From the NCBI GenBank assembly GCA_965197385.1, contig CBDANA010000008.1, forward strand, positions 682,001-746,000: a stretch of DNA of 64,000 nt, given 5' to 3'. The number at the start of each line of letters is the position of its first letter. Positions within the stretch are counted from its first letter, which is position 1. Under the pieces are notes generated by a model, which was not told the origin of the DNA, ran no database searches, and saw only the letters and a program-made list of their open reading frames with translations. A program made the translations under genes and the position numbers. This DNA comes from G963667915 sp965197385 (lineage in GTDB: Bacteria; Acidobacteriota; Vicinamibacteria; Vicinamibacterales; UBA823). Below, one piece after another: positions 49,653 through 59,164 of the stretch.

Positions 49653-50693
49653 CTAGCGCCGCAGCGGATTGGCGTCGAGCAGGGTCGCCACCCACCGGAA
49701 GTCCTCCGTGTTCTCGAGGGCAATCTTGACGATCACGGTCAGCGGCACCGACAGCAGCATCCCGACCGGGCCCCACACCCAACCCCAGAAGATCAAGGAC
49801 AGGAGGATGACCAGCGTCGACAGCCCCAGCCGCCGGCCCATGAGATACGGCTCGAGAAAATTGGCAAGGCCGATGTTGATCACGAGATAGCCCGCCGCCA
49901 CCACCGCCGCCCGCCCCGGGCCGAACTGCACGAGCGCCAGCAGCACGGGCGGGACGGCGGCGAGGATCGACCCCAGATTCGGTATGTAATTAAAGATGAA
50001 CGCGACCAGGCCCCAGAGCAGCGGGAAGCCGAGGCCCAGCACCGACACCCACAGCCCGACCAGAATGCCCGTGGCCAGGCTGATGAGCGTCTTGATCGCG
50101 AGGTAGCGCTGAATCTGGCGGGCCATGACGCCGAAGCGCTCCAGATGATCGGATCGCTCGCCGAAGGCGACACGGAGCTTCCCTGAGAAACCTGCCGCCT
50201 CCGCGAGAATGAAGACCATCGTCAGAATGACGAGAAAGGTGTTCTGGGCCACGGCCGCGACGGCGCGCAAGGTGCCGCCCACCAGATCCATGAGCGCGCC
50301 CGGGTTCAGGAACTCCCGCGCACCCCAGCCCTGGGTCTCGATGCCCAGGGCGTCGAGCCACGTCAGCGTCGACCCGGCCAGTTCTTGGAAGCGCGCCTGA
50401 TACCCGGGGGCGGCGACCGTGAACTCGTTGAGCGACCGACCCACGACGATAACGACGCCCGCCAGGATGGCCACCGCCGTCAGGATGGTCGCCAGCACGG
50501 CCACGGCAGTCGGGGCTCCGCGACGCTGCAGCCAGACCATGAGCGGCAGGGCGATGATGGCGAGCAACACGGAGACGAGGAATGGCAACAGGAGCTGCCC
50601 GGCGGCGCGAAGACCGGCCACGACGACGACGAGGCTCGCCGCGATGATGAGAAAACGCGCGCCGCGATCGCGGGCTTGACTATCGGCAATCAT
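49653..50693 (-). CDS. AI-2E-family transporter (YdiK/PerM type)
   Basis: A 346-residue inner-membrane protein with about eight hydrophobic segments. Family marks: FLIIAASLVVVVAGLRAAGQLLLPFLVSVLLAI-type N-terminal helices, RQIQRYLAIKTLISLATGILVGLWV in the middle, FPLLWGLVAFIFNYIPNLGSILAAVPPVLLAL, and PVGMLLSVPLTVIVKIALEN near the C-terminus. The family exports or takes up small molecules such as autoinducer-2, and some members are Na+/H+ antiporters; the substrate here is open. It lies 33 bp upstream of the TerB-like start on the same strand, so the two may be co-transcribed. Confidence 0.85.
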   Translation of the reverse strand: MIADSQARDRGARFLIIAASLVVVVAGLRAAGQLLLPFLVSVLLAIIALPLMVWLQRRGAPTAVAVLATILTAVAILAGVVIVVGRSLNEFTVAAPGYQARFQELAGSTLTWLDALGIETQGWGAREFLNPGALMDLVGGTLRAVAAVAQNTFLVILTMVFILAEAAGFSGKLRVAFGERSDHLERFGVMARQIQRYLAIKTLISLATGILVGLWVSVLGLGFPLLWGLVAFIFNYIPNLGSILAAVPPVLLALVQFGPGRAAVVAAGYLVINIGLANFLEPYLMGRRLGLSTLVILLSLIFWGWVWGPVGMLLSVPLTVIVKIALENTEDFRWVATLLDANPLRR

Positions 50694-50860
50694 GAGAGAC
50701 GACGCTCACAGGTGTCATGGTCGAATCGCAGTCTCCGCATGGTACCAGATGCGGCACAGGCCGACGACCCCAACCTCGGACCGCACGGCACGGTATACTG
50801 GGAACCTGCTGTGTCTCCCGTGCGCGCCTTGCGGACCGGCGCTGTGCTCGACCGGCGAAT

Positions 50861-50947
50861 GCGAAAGTGGCGGAACTGGCAGACGCGCCGGATTTAGGAT
50901 CCGGTAGCCGGAAGGCTATGGGGGTTCGAATCCCCCCTTTCGCACCA
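50861..50947 (+). tRNA. tRNA-Leu (TAG)
   Basis: A class II tRNA: acceptor GCGAAAG/CTTTCGC, anticodon stem CCGGA/TCCGG with loop TTTAGGA (anticodon TAG), a long variable arm (TAGCCGGAAGGCTA), T-loop TTCGAAT, encoded CCA. It lies 82 bp upstream of tig. Confidence 0.95.
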
Positions 50948-51029
50948 GCCTTCGCTGGGCAGGCCGCCGCGAACGCGAAGGCTGTCTCGCCGTAGCGCGA
51001 AGAGCGCGAAGGCGGACACTCCGAATCAC

Positions 51030-52337
51030 ATGAAGACTGAGTTCACCGACGTCAACGAGACGCAAAAGAGCCTCGTCGTCGAGATCCCGTCCGACGTCGT
51101 GGATGCCGAGATCGACCGGCTGACGCGTGACTACAGCCGTGCGGCCCGCATTCCCGGCTTCCGTCCCGGAAAGGTGCCGGCGAAGCACGTGCGGCAGCGC
51201 TTCCGCGATCAGATCCTGCACGACACCGCGCACGGCCTGATTCCAAAAGCGGTGGACGATGCGCTGCGCGAGCGCGGGCTCGAGCCGGTCGACACTCCCA
51301 GTATCAAGGACGTCGTCGTCGAGGAGGGGCGCCCGTTGACCTTCACCGCCTCGTTCGAGACGGTGCCCCCGGTGGATCCGGGCGACTACACGACGCTGAC
51401 GCTCCGGCGGCCACCCGCCACGGTGGAGGCTGACGCGGTCGACCAGGCGCTCCAGGGCCTGCGCGAGCGTGCCGCTCGCTTCGACCCGGTGGCAGGCCGG
51501 CCGACCGAGCTTGGCGACTCAATCGTGCTCGATCTGACCCGTCGGGTCGTCGCAGGCCCGAACGCCGCCGAGCCCCCACCCGACCAGACGGCGCCCGACA
51601 CCCACGAGGGGATCACCGTCGAGATTGGCGGGTCGGCGAACCCGCCCGGCTTCGACGACGAGGTAACCGGGCTGGAGATCGGCGACATGAAGGAGTTCTC
51701 GCTCTCGTATCCGGAGGACCACGCCGCGTCGGAGCTGGCCGGCACGACGGTGCACTACAAAATCTCGGTCAAGGCGCTCAAGCGGCGTGTGGTGCCTGAG
51801 CTGGACGACGAGTTCGCGAAGGACACGGGCGACTTCGACACGCTGGCGGCGCTGCGGCTGCGAGTCACCGAGGATCTGCAGAACGAAGCGGAGCAGGATG
51901 CGGATCGACAGGTGCGCGCCGACATGGTCAAGCAACTGGCCGCCCGGTTGACCTTCGACGTGCCCGACGCCCTGGTCAACCGCGAGGTGGACCGCCGAGT
52001 CGAAGAATTCGTGCGGCGGCTTCTCGAGCAGCAGGTCGATCCGATGAAGACCAATATCAACTGGGAGGAGTTCCGCGACCGGCAGCAGGAGCCGGCGCGG
52101 GAAGCGGTTCGCAGCGCGCTCGTCCTCGACGAGATCGCGCGCCGCGAGTCGCTGGTCCCATCGGCCGAGGATATCGATCGCGAGGTCGCCCGCTACGCCG
52201 AACGCACCGGCCGTACGGCTGCGGCGGTGCGTGCAAAGCTGGAACAGGAGGGCGGCCTCGCCCGTGTCGAAACCGGCTTGCGGCGCGAGAAGGCGGTCGA
52301 GTTGCTCATGTCGCGTGCTAAGATCGTGACACTGTGA
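51030..52337 (+). CDS. tig: Trigger factor, ribosome-associated chaperone
   Basis: A 435-residue protein. The N-terminal ribosome-binding domain carries the signature loop GFRPGKVP (about residues 44-51). The central FKBP-type peptidyl-prolyl isomerase domain spans about 155-240 (LGDSIVLDLTRR, GFDDEVTGLEIGDMKEFSL). The C-terminal chaperone domain is helical (DELDDEFAKDTGDFDTL-type start, then LRREKAVELLMSRAKI). It receives nascent chains at the ribosome exit and helps them fold. It is the first gene of the tig-clpP-clpX-lon block, in the classic bacterial order. Confidence 0.93.
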   Translation: MKTEFTDVNETQKSLVVEIPSDVVDAEIDRLTRDYSRAARIPGFRPGKVPAKHVRQRFRDQILHDTAHGLIPKAVDDALRERGLEPVDTPSIKDVVVEEGRPLTFTASFETVPPVDPGDYTTLTLRRPPATVEADAVDQALQGLRERAARFDPVAGRPTELGDSIVLDLTRRVVAGPNAAEPPPDQTAPDTHEGITVEIGGSANPPGFDDEVTGLEIGDMKEFSLSYPEDHAASELAGTTVHYKISVKALKRRVVPELDDEFAKDTGDFDTLAALRLRVTEDLQNEAEQDADRQVRADMVKQLAARLTFDVPDALVNREVDRRVEEFVRRLLEQQVDPMKTNINWEEFRDRQQEPAREAVRSALVLDEIARRESLVPSAEDIDREVARYAERTGRTAAAVRAKLEQEGGLARVETGLRREKAVELLMSRAKIVTL

Positions 52338-52490
52338 GCCGCTGCCCCGTCATTGCGGATTCCCGTCAAATTGCCGATATCGTAGTAGTGGACCGGTAAC
52401 GCCTCTGCAATTGGCAGCGGCCGCGCGCCCGGTGCGTACGCGCTGAGCACTTCGCCGCAGATGTGTGCAGGAACGTGATCGAGGACGACC

Positions 52491-53093
52491 ATGACCGACG
52501 AGCGGGCCCAGCTGATTCCGATGGTGGTCGAGCAGACCAACCGCGGGGAACGGGCCTACGACATCTTCTCCCGACTGCTCAAAGACAGCATCATTTTCAT
52601 CGGATCACCAGTCGACGACGCCATCGCCAACGTCGTCATCGCGCAGATGCTCTTCCTGGAAGCGGAAGACCCGGACCGCGACATTCTGCTCTATATCAAC
52701 AGCCCGGGTGGCTCGATCACGGCCGGCCTGGCCGTCTACGACACGATACAGTTCATCAAGCCGGACGTGCAGACCTACTGCATCGGCCAAGCCGCCTCGA
52801 TGGCGGCCGTGCTGCTCGCCGCCGGCACCAAGGGTAAGCGATTTTCGCTGCCGAACTCGCGGATCGTCATCCATCAGCCGCTGCTGTCCGGGCTGGGCGG
52901 CCAGGCGACGGATATCGACATCGCGGCGCGCGAGATCCTCCGTATTCGCGAGCGGCTCAACAAGATTCTGGTGCGCCACACGGGCCAGACCCTCAAGCGG
53001 ATCCAGGAGGACACCGAGCGCGATTACATCATGTCGGCCGAGCAGAGCCAAGAATACGGTATCATTGACGACGTGATTAGGCAGCGCGCCTGA
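52491..53093 (+). CDS. clpP: ATP-dependent Clp protease proteolytic subunit
   Basis: A 200-residue serine protease that forms two stacked heptamer rings. The catalytic triad is visible: Ser in GQAASMAAVLL (about residue 103), His in RIVIHQPL (about 126), and Asp in the ERDYIMSAEQ region (about 175). Other marks are PMVVEQTNRGERAYDIFSRLL, FLEAEDPDRDILLYINSPGG and EYGIIDDVI. A tail of hydrophobic residues docks ClpX. The length is canonical. It starts 153 bp after tig, so it may have its own promoter, and precedes clpX by 36 bp. Confidence 0.95.
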   Translation: MTDERAQLIPMVVEQTNRGERAYDIFSRLLKDSIIFIGSPVDDAIANVVIAQMLFLEAEDPDRDILLYINSPGGSITAGLAVYDTIQFIKPDVQTYCIGQAASMAAVLLAAGTKGKRFSLPNSRIVIHQPLLSGLGGQATDIDIAAREILRIRERLNKILVRHTGQTLKRIQEDTERDYIMSAEQSQEYGIIDDVIRQRA

Positions 53094-53129
53094 ACCGAGG
53101 CGGGCCGCCAGCACGCATGAGTGTGACGC

Positions 53130-54380
53130 ATGGTCAAGAAACAGGTTGATTCCGAGATCCTCCGCTGCTCGTTCTGCAACAAGGATCAAAACGACGTCCG
53201 GAAGCTTATCGCCGGACCGACCGTGTTCATCTGCGATGAGTGCGTCGAGGTCTGCAACGACATCATCTCCGACGACAACCGGCTCGAAAGCCGGCCGGGC
53301 GTCAAGTCGTCGCTCCCCATCCCGAAGGAGATCAAGAAATTCCTGGACGAGTACGTCATCGGGCAGGAGCAAACAAAGAGGAAGCTCGCCGTCGCCGTCT
53401 ACAACCACTACAAGCGGATCGAGATTCAGCGGCAGGCGCGCAACGGCAGCGACGTCGAGCTGACCAAGTCTAACATCCTGCTGATTGGCCCCACAGGGAC
53501 CGGCAAGACGCTGCTGGCTCAGACGCTGGCCAAGCTGCTCTCGGTACCGTTCACGATTGTCGACGCCACGACGCTCACCGAGGCGGGCTACGTGGGCGAA
53601 GACGTCGAGAACATCATCCTCAAACTGCTGCAGGCGGCCGGCGGCGATATCGAGAAGTGCCAGCAGGGGATCATCTACGTCGACGAGGTGGACAAGATCT
53701 GCCGCAAGGACGAGAACCCGTCCATCACGCGCGACGTCTCGGGCGAAGGCGTTCAGCAAGCGCTCCTGAAAATCCTGGAAGGCACGGTCGCCAACGTGCC
53801 CCCGCAGGGCGGCCGGAAGCACCCCCACCAAGAGTTCTTCCAGGTCGATACGACCAACATCCTCTTCATCTGCGGCGGCGCATTCGTGGGGCTCGACAAG
53901 GTCATCCGCCGACGGATCGGGAAGCGGGGACTGGGCTTCGGTGCCGAGATCAAGTCGGTGCGCGACCGCGATGTCGGCGCGACGCTGGAAATGGCCGAGC
54001 CCGGCGATCTCATTCGCTACGGCCTGATTCCCGAGTTCGTGGGCCGCATGCCGGTCATGGGCACGCTGTACGAGCTCGACAAACCAGCCCTGGTGCAGAT
54101 CCTAACGCAACCGCGGAACGCCATCACGCGCCAGTACCAAAAACTGCTCGAATACGAGAACGTCAAGCTGCGCTTCACGGATGACGCGCTCGAAGCAATC
54201 GCCGAATCGACCCTGGAGCGGAAGATCGGCGCGCGCGGACTGCGAATGGTCATCGAGGAGCTCATGCTCGACATCATGTACAAGCTGCCGGGTGAGAAGA
54301 AGATTCGCGAGTGCGTCATCACGCGCGACGTGGTGCTGGCCAAGGACAAGCCGGTGACCGTGCTAGAAAAGGCAGGCTGA
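53130..54380 (+). CDS. clpX: ATP-dependent Clp protease ATP-binding subunit ClpX
   Basis: A 416-residue AAA+ unfoldase. The N-terminal zinc-binding domain has four Cys: CSFCNKDQ and CDECVEVC (about residues 11-14 and 33-40). Walker A is GPTGTGKT (about residue 121), Walker B is GIIYVDEVDKI (about 185), and sensor/arginine-finger regions follow. The pore loop GYVGED and the ClpP-docking IGF-type loop (RGLGFGAE, about residue 270) are present. It unfolds tagged proteins into ClpP. It is full length, with clpP upstream and lon downstream. Confidence 0.95.
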   Translation: MVKKQVDSEILRCSFCNKDQNDVRKLIAGPTVFICDECVEVCNDIISDDNRLESRPGVKSSLPIPKEIKKFLDEYVIGQEQTKRKLAVAVYNHYKRIEIQRQARNGSDVELTKSNILLIGPTGTGKTLLAQTLAKLLSVPFTIVDATTLTEAGYVGEDVENIILKLLQAAGGDIEKCQQGIIYVDEVDKICRKDENPSITRDVSGEGVQQALLKILEGTVANVPPQGGRKHPHQEFFQVDTTNILFICGGAFVGLDKVIRRRIGKRGLGFGAEIKSVRDRDVGATLEMAEPGDLIRYGLIPEFVGRMPVMGTLYELDKPALVQILTQPRNAITRQYQKLLEYENVKLRFTDDALEAIAESTLERKIGARGLRMVIEELMLDIMYKLPGEKKIRECVITRDVVLAKDKPVTVLEKAG

Positions 54381-54422
54381 CCGAGCAGCGGTCCGCCTGG
54401 TGCCATTCGCCGTTTCGGAAAC

Positions 54423-56813
54423 GTGACACACACTATGGACGCTTACGAGACCATACCGATCGTTCCACTCCGCGACGTGGTCGTCTTCCCGCACATGATG
54501 ATGCCGTTCGTCATTGGACGGCCGTCCTCCACGCGGGCGCTCGAACACGCGCTTATGAAGGACAAGCGGATTTTCCTGGCGGCCCAGCACGACGCCACGA
54601 AGGACGACCCCGCGCCGAGCGACATCTACTCGATGGGCTGCGTCGCCAACATCGTTCAGAGCCTGAAGCTGCCTGACGGCAACATCAAGGTCTTGGTCGA
54701 GGGCGTGGACCGAGCCCTGGCAACGGAGTGGAAGCAAGACAAGGGTTTCTACCGGGTGGTGGTGAAGGTCGTCGAGAAGCAGATCGACACCGGCTCAGAC
54801 GTCGAGGGCACGATGAGCCGCGTCGTGACGCTGTTCGAGCAGCACGTCAAGCTGTCGAACAACCTTCACTACGATGCCATGGTCGCCGCCGTGCGCGTGG
54901 ACGACCCTGGCAAGCTCGCTGACACGATCGCTGCGCATCTGCTGGTCGACGTCGACGAGAAACAGAACCTGCTGGAGATCATCTCGCCGCTCGAGCGGTT
55001 GAACCGCATCGCCGGTATCCTCGAGGCCGAGGTGGGCAAACTGCAGGTGGACCGCCGCGTCCAATCTCGCGTCAAGAAGCAGATGGAGAAGGCGCAGAAG
55101 GAGTACTACCTGAACGAGAAGATGAGGGCGATCCAGAAAGAGCTAGGACGCAAGGAGGACACGGGCAACGAGATCGACGAGCTCAAAACGAAGATCGAAG
55201 AGTCGAGGATGCCCAAGGAGGTCGAGGAGAAGGCCGTCCAAGAACTGAAGCGCCTCGAATCGATGCCCCCGATGTCGGCCGAGGCCACGGTCTCGCGGAA
55301 TTACCTCGACTGGCTGATCGCCGTCCCCTGGTACAAGAAGTCGCGCGAGAACCGCGACCTCAAGCGCGCTGAGCAGATTCTCAACGAAGACCACCACGGG
55401 CTGGACAAGATCAAGGATCGCATCCTGGAGTTCCTGGCCGTCCGGACGCTGGTCAGGAAGCCGAAAGGCACCATCCTGACGTTTCAGGGACCGCCGGGCG
55501 TGGGCAAGACCTCGCTCGCCAAGTCGATCGCCCGCGCCACCAACCGGAAGTTCGTGCGGCTGTCACTCGGCGGCGTGCGCGACGAGGCGGAGGTCCGCGG
55601 CCACCGGCGCACCTACATCGGCGCCTTTCCCGGCCAGGTCATCCAGATGATGAAGAAGGCCGGCACGCTGAATCCGGTCTTCCTGCTGGACGAGGTGGAC
55701 AAGATGTCGATGGACTTCCGCGGCGACCCGTCGGCGGCGCTGCTGGAGGTACTCGATCCGGAGCAGAACAACACGTTCCTCGACCACTATCTGGACGCGG
55801 AGTATGACCTGTCGCACGTTATGTTCATCTGCACGGCCAACGTGCTGCACACGGTGCCGCAGGCGCTGCGCGACCGGATGGAGGTGCTGCTGCTGGCCGG
55901 CTACACCGAGCAGGAGAAGATCGAGATCGCCAGGAAGTTTCTAGCCCCCAAGGCCGTGAAGGCGACCGGGCTCACCGACAAGAACGTGCAGTTCACCGAG
56001 GAGGCCTTCCAGACGATCATCCAGCGCCACACGCGCGAGGCGGGTGTCCGGAACCTCGAACGGGAAATCTCGTCGGTCTGCCGCAAGATCGCGCGGAAGG
56101 TGGTGCTGGAAGGCAAGCAGTTCGGCGAGAAGATCGCGTCGGAGAAGATCACGGAGTATCTTGGAGTGCCCCGCTTCCGGCCGTCGATGGCCGAAGAGCG
56201 GAACGAAGTTGGCGTCGCCACGGGCCTGGCCTGGACCGAGGCGGGTGGTGAACTGCTCGTCACCGAAGCAACCCTCATGCCCGGCCGAGGCCGGCTGACA
56301 CTGACCGGAAAGCTCGGTGAGGTGATGCAGGAGTCGGCGCAGGCGGCGATGAGCTACGTGCGCACCAGGGCGGAGGAACTGGGCATCCCGCGCGACTTCC
56401 ACCGGAAGACTGACGTGCACGTGCACGTGCCGGAGGGCGCGATCCCGAAGGACGGTCCGTCGGCCGGCATCACCCTGGCAACCGCGCTCGTCTCGGCGCT
56501 GGCGAACGTGGAGACGCGACGCGACGTGGCCATGACGGGCGAAATCACGCTGCGCGGCAAGGTGCTCCCGATCGGTGGCGTGAAGGAAAAGGTCCTGGCC
56601 GCGCACCGGGCCGGTCTGAAGAACATCATCCTGCCGAAGGACAACGAGAAGGATCTGGCCGACATCCCGAAGAACGTGCTCGACGGCCTGAACCTCTACA
56701 CGGTCGAGACGATGGACGAAGTGCTCAAGATCGCCATGACCCGTCCGCTGCGGGCCGATCTGTCGGTCGAGTCCGAGTCCACGCCCGTGTCAGACGACGC
56801 GGTCACGCACTGA
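54423..56813 (+). CDS. lon: Lon protease
   Basis: A 796-residue AAA+ serine protease. An N-terminal LON substrate domain (about residues 8-205, IPIVPLRDVVVFPHMMMP) is followed by a coiled-coil link and an AAA+ module with Walker A GPPGVGKTS (about residue 357) and Walker B FLLDEVDKM. The C-terminal protease domain has the catalytic Ser in PKDGPSAG (about residue 680) and Lys in GVKEKVLAAH (about 722). It degrades damaged and regulatory proteins. The start is GTG 54423 in this frame; the ATG 12 bases on (MDAYETIPI) is as likely and fits family N-termini. Confidence 0.95.
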   Translation: MTHTMDAYETIPIVPLRDVVVFPHMMMPFVIGRPSSTRALEHALMKDKRIFLAAQHDATKDDPAPSDIYSMGCVANIVQSLKLPDGNIKVLVEGVDRALATEWKQDKGFYRVVVKVVEKQIDTGSDVEGTMSRVVTLFEQHVKLSNNLHYDAMVAAVRVDDPGKLADTIAAHLLVDVDEKQNLLEIISPLERLNRIAGILEAEVGKLQVDRRVQSRVKKQMEKAQKEYYLNEKMRAIQKELGRKEDTGNEIDELKTKIEESRMPKEVEEKAVQELKRLESMPPMSAEATVSRNYLDWLIAVPWYKKSRENRDLKRAEQILNEDHHGLDKIKDRILEFLAVRTLVRKPKGTILTFQGPPGVGKTSLAKSIARATNRKFVRLSLGGVRDEAEVRGHRRTYIGAFPGQVIQMMKKAGTLNPVFLLDEVDKMSMDFRGDPSAALLEVLDPEQNNTFLDHYLDAEYDLSHVMFICTANVLHTVPQALRDRMEVLLLAGYTEQEKIEIARKFLAPKAVKATGLTDKNVQFTEEAFQTIIQRHTREAGVRNLEREISSVCRKIARKVVLEGKQFGEKIASEKITEYLGVPRFRPSMAEERNEVGVATGLAWTEAGGELLVTEATLMPGRGRLTLTGKLGEVMQESAQAAMSYVRTRAEELGIPRDFHRKTDVHVHVPEGAIPKDGPSAGITLATALVSALANVETRRDVAMTGEITLRGKVLPIGGVKEKVLAAHRAGLKNIILPKDNEKDLADIPKNVLDGLNLYTVETMDEVLKIAMTRPLRADLSVESESTPVSDDAVTH

Positions 56814-56849
56814 CCCGGTGCCGAGGATGCCGGTCGCCGGGCAGTCTCC

Positions 56850-57467
56850 GTGAAGATCCTGTCAGCGGAACTGGCGTCCAGCGCCGTCAGCGCCGACCAG
56901 GTCGCGCGCTTGACCGATCTTCAGATCGCGCTGGTCGGGCGGTCCAACGTCGGGAAGTCCAGTCTCATCAACGCGCTCATCCGCCGCAAGCTCGCCCGCA
57001 CGAGCCGTGCGCCTGGCAAGACCGATCTCATCAATCTCTACCGCGTCCGTGTCGGGCTCACAGCCACGCGCACGGAGACGCTCTGTCTCGTGGACCTGCC
57101 GGGGTACGGCTACGCCCGCGGCGGGACGACGCAGGCTCAAGTCTTCGCCGCGCGCGCCAGCGAGTACTTCGACGCGCTCGAGGGCCAGCGGGCCGCCCAC
57201 GGACCGACGCGCCTGCCGGTCCTCCTGCTCGTGGACGCGCGCCATCCTGGCCTGGACGCCGACCGCGGGGCGCTCGAGTGGCTGGTGAGCCGAGGGCTCC
57301 GCGTGCTGGCGGTCGGCACCAAGGCGGACACGCTGGCGCGGGCAGAGCGACAGCGGGCGCAACGGGCGCTCGACGAGCAAACCGGCAGTCCCGTCCTGCT
57401 CGTCTCGGCCAAGAACGGGAACGGGCTGAAGGAGCTGTGGCGGCTGATCCTGGACGTGGCCGTCTGA
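56850..57467 (+). CDS. engB: Ribosome biogenesis GTP-binding protein EngB/YsxC
   Basis: A 205-residue TrmE-Era-EngA-EngB-Septin-like GTPase starting at GTG. Motifs: G1 GRSNVGKSS (about residue 30), G2 region TSRAPGKTDLIN, G3 DLPGYG (about 76), G4 GTKADT (about 155), and G5 SAKNG (about 190). It helps assemble the 50S ribosomal subunit. It follows lon by 36 bp, a common bacterial arrangement, and is convergent with rpmE. Confidence 0.93.
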   Translation: MKILSAELASSAVSADQVARLTDLQIALVGRSNVGKSSLINALIRRKLARTSRAPGKTDLINLYRVRVGLTATRTETLCLVDLPGYGYARGGTTQAQVFAARASEYFDALEGQRAAHGPTRLPVLLLVDARHPGLDADRGALEWLVSRGLRVLAVGTKADTLARAERQRAQRALDEQTGSPVLLVSAKNGNGLKELWRLILDVAV

Positions 57468-57473
57468 CGTAAA

Positions 57474-57494
57474 GGCGAGAGGCGAGAGGCGAAC
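57474..57494. repeat. 7-bp tandem repeat
   Basis: GGCGAGA, GGCGAGA, GGCGAAC between the convergent ends of engB and rpmE, starting 7 bp after the engB stop and ending 1 bp before the rpmE stop. Confidence 0.65.
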
Positions 57495-57495
57495 G

Positions 57496-57783
57496 CTAGC
57501 CCGACACGCGCGGGAGCGTGGCCGACTTGCGGCCCCTGCTTTTCGACTTCCGCTGCTGGAGCTGTTCCTTCTGCCCCGCCACCGTCTGGGCGCCGTATTT
57601 CTTCATGAACCGCTCGACACGGCCCTCGGTATCGACCAGTTTCTGCTTGCCCGTGAAGAACGGGTGGCAACTCGAGCAGATCTCGAGGCGCAGTTCTTTC
57701 TTGGTCGACCGGGTCTTCCAGGTGGCGCCGCAGGCACAGCGGGCATCGACATCGAAGTACTCTGGGTGAATCCCTTTCCTCAC
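57496..57783 (-). CDS. rpmE: Ribosomal protein L31, type A with zinc-binding Cys
   Basis: A 95-residue protein starting at GTG 57783; AAGGAG lies 8 bases before it. The core is typical L31: RKGIHPEYFDV, CACGATWKTRSTKKELRLEICSSCHPFFTGKQKLVDTEGRVERFMKKYG (read in pieces), with four zinc-type Cys (CAC and CSSC). The C-terminus carries a 25-residue Lys/Arg/Gln tail (QQRKSKSRGRK) beyond the usual end. It is a component of the 50S subunit and links to the 30S. Confidence 0.92.
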   Translation of the reverse strand: MRKGIHPEYFDVDARCACGATWKTRSTKKELRLEICSSCHPFFTGKQKLVDTEGRVERFMKKYGAQTVAGQKEQLQQRKSKSRGRKSATLPRVSG

Positions 57784-57831
57784 GGTGTGCTCCTTCCAGC
57801 CGGCCGGAACAGGCCAGTATACCACGCGCCC

Positions 57832-57859
57832 ATCTATCCAGCTATCAGCTATCAGGTAT
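57832..57859. repeat. 7-bp tandem repeat
   Basis: ATCTATC, CAGCTAT, CAGCTAT, CAGGTAT. It covers the stop codon of mrfB, so the repeat shapes the last codons of that protein (LLDT). Confidence 0.65.
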
Positions 57860-59153
57860 CAAGCAGCTTCGCGACACGCGTCTCGCGCCCGATGCCGGCG
57901 GTGGCTTGCTGTTTCCGGTCGAGCCTCACCAGGCGATGACGCGCCGCTGCCCGCCGCCTGGAATCGACCTCCCCGTTCAGGGTCAGGGTCATGTCCAGGT
58001 TCAGGGCGCGCCGTGCGAACGCCGATGCCCGCGTGAAGTCCCTGACGCGATGTTCGTGATGGATCGCCAGGGCTTCGACCGCTTCTCGGACGATTCGCGC
58101 CGGCGCCGCCGGCAGCTCCAGAATGCGCGTCCAGTCGCGGGTTGCCGCCTCGTACTGCCGCGTCCGCCGTGACCACCGCGCCAGCCGGCATAGCGCGTCG
58201 GCCCGGGTGTCGTTGGAGGCACGACCGTCCGTCGCGTGGCGATAGCACTCCAGCGCGTCGTTGATCCGCCCCGCCCGCTCGTACAACCCGCCCAGCGCCA
58301 GACACTGGTCGGCCCCCGCCGCCCTGGCCGCGCCTTCGGCCACCAGCCGGCAGCCTCGTGCGGTGAGCGCGGCCAGTGACAAGAGATCCAGGCGGTTATG
58401 CTCCAGCACCGGAACCAGCGGCGCGGGATCGCCTCGGCGTAGGTAGCCGACATACCGCGACGGAATCTCCGCGCCCGGCACGTCGCCGTCCCGGGTCAGG
58501 CCGAGGACATCTTTCTCGAGGGCCGTCAGCCGGCAATCCCGCCGGCGCCACAGGCGCCGCGCCGGGGGCAGCAGGTCCACGTGCGGCAGATTCGTCCACG
58601 GCAGCGACATTCGGTGCATCGCCCACCGCGTTTCCATGACCGGCACGTCGAACGACTTGCCGTTGAAGGTCACGAACGCGCGCGACGCGCGGATCACCTC
58701 CCCCGCCGCCATGAGCTGGGCCCGCTCGGCGCCGAGGCTGGGCAGCACGTACTGGTTGACATGAAAATCGCCACCGTCGAAGAACCCGACGCCGATCAGA
58801 AACGCGACCGTGCCAGCGCCCCCGCTCAGCCCTGTGGTTTCGAGGTCGACGAAGCGCACCAGCCCCTCGGCCACCGGCACCGGCGCCGGCGCCACGTCGC
58901 CGAGGACACGGAGCCCTTCGCCATCGAGCGCCGCGTAGTCGGCAATCGGCGACCCGCCATAGACCTGTCGTCCGTTGTAGCGGGAGCGAACCAGCACGTA
59001 CCGCCCGCCCTCGTTCTCGCACAGTTCGCCGCCGAGCCGCGCCGCGACCTCACCCAACTCGACCGGCCCGCCGCCGGGCACCGGCCCAGCCGGCGCGGCG
59101 CCTCGGGCACGGCCACTCTTCAGAATTTCGCGAACGCGCGACAGATCCCGCAT
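57852..59153 (-). CDS. mrfB: MrfB/YprB-like DEDDh exonuclease
   Basis: A 433-residue protein. The N-terminal half is an RNase H-fold exonuclease domain with the DEDD-type acids: FVDLETTGLSG (about residues 100-110), TFNGKSFDVPV (about residue 165-175), and the later HNRLDLLSLAAL carrying the final Asp (about 252-263). The C-terminal half has TPR-like helices (CLALGGLYERAGRINDALECYRH). In Bacillus, MrfA helicase and MrfB exonuclease act together to excise mitomycin C lesions without UvrABC. Here the helicase gene lies immediately upstream, 11 bp away, so the pair is conserved as an operon. Confidence 0.85.
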   Translation of the reverse strand: MRDLSRVREILKSGRARGAAPAGPVPGGGPVELGEVAARLGGELCENEGGRYVLVRSRYNGRQVYGGSPIADYAALDGEGLRVLGDVAPAPVPVAEGLVRFVDLETTGLSGGAGTVAFLIGVGFFDGGDFHVNQYVLPSLGAERAQLMAAGEVIRASRAFVTFNGKSFDVPVMETRWAMHRMSLPWTNLPHVDLLPPARRLWRRRDCRLTALEKDVLGLTRDGDVPGAEIPSRYVGYLRRGDPAPLVPVLEHNRLDLLSLAALTARGCRLVAEGAARAAGADQCLALGGLYERAGRINDALECYRHATDGRASNDTRADALCRLARWSRRTRQYEAATRDWTRILELPAAPARIVREAVEALAIHHEHRVRDFTRASAFARRALNLDMTLTLNGEVDSRRRAAARHRLVRLDRKQQATAGIGRETRVAKLLDT

Positions 59154-59164
59154 GCTGCTGCCAG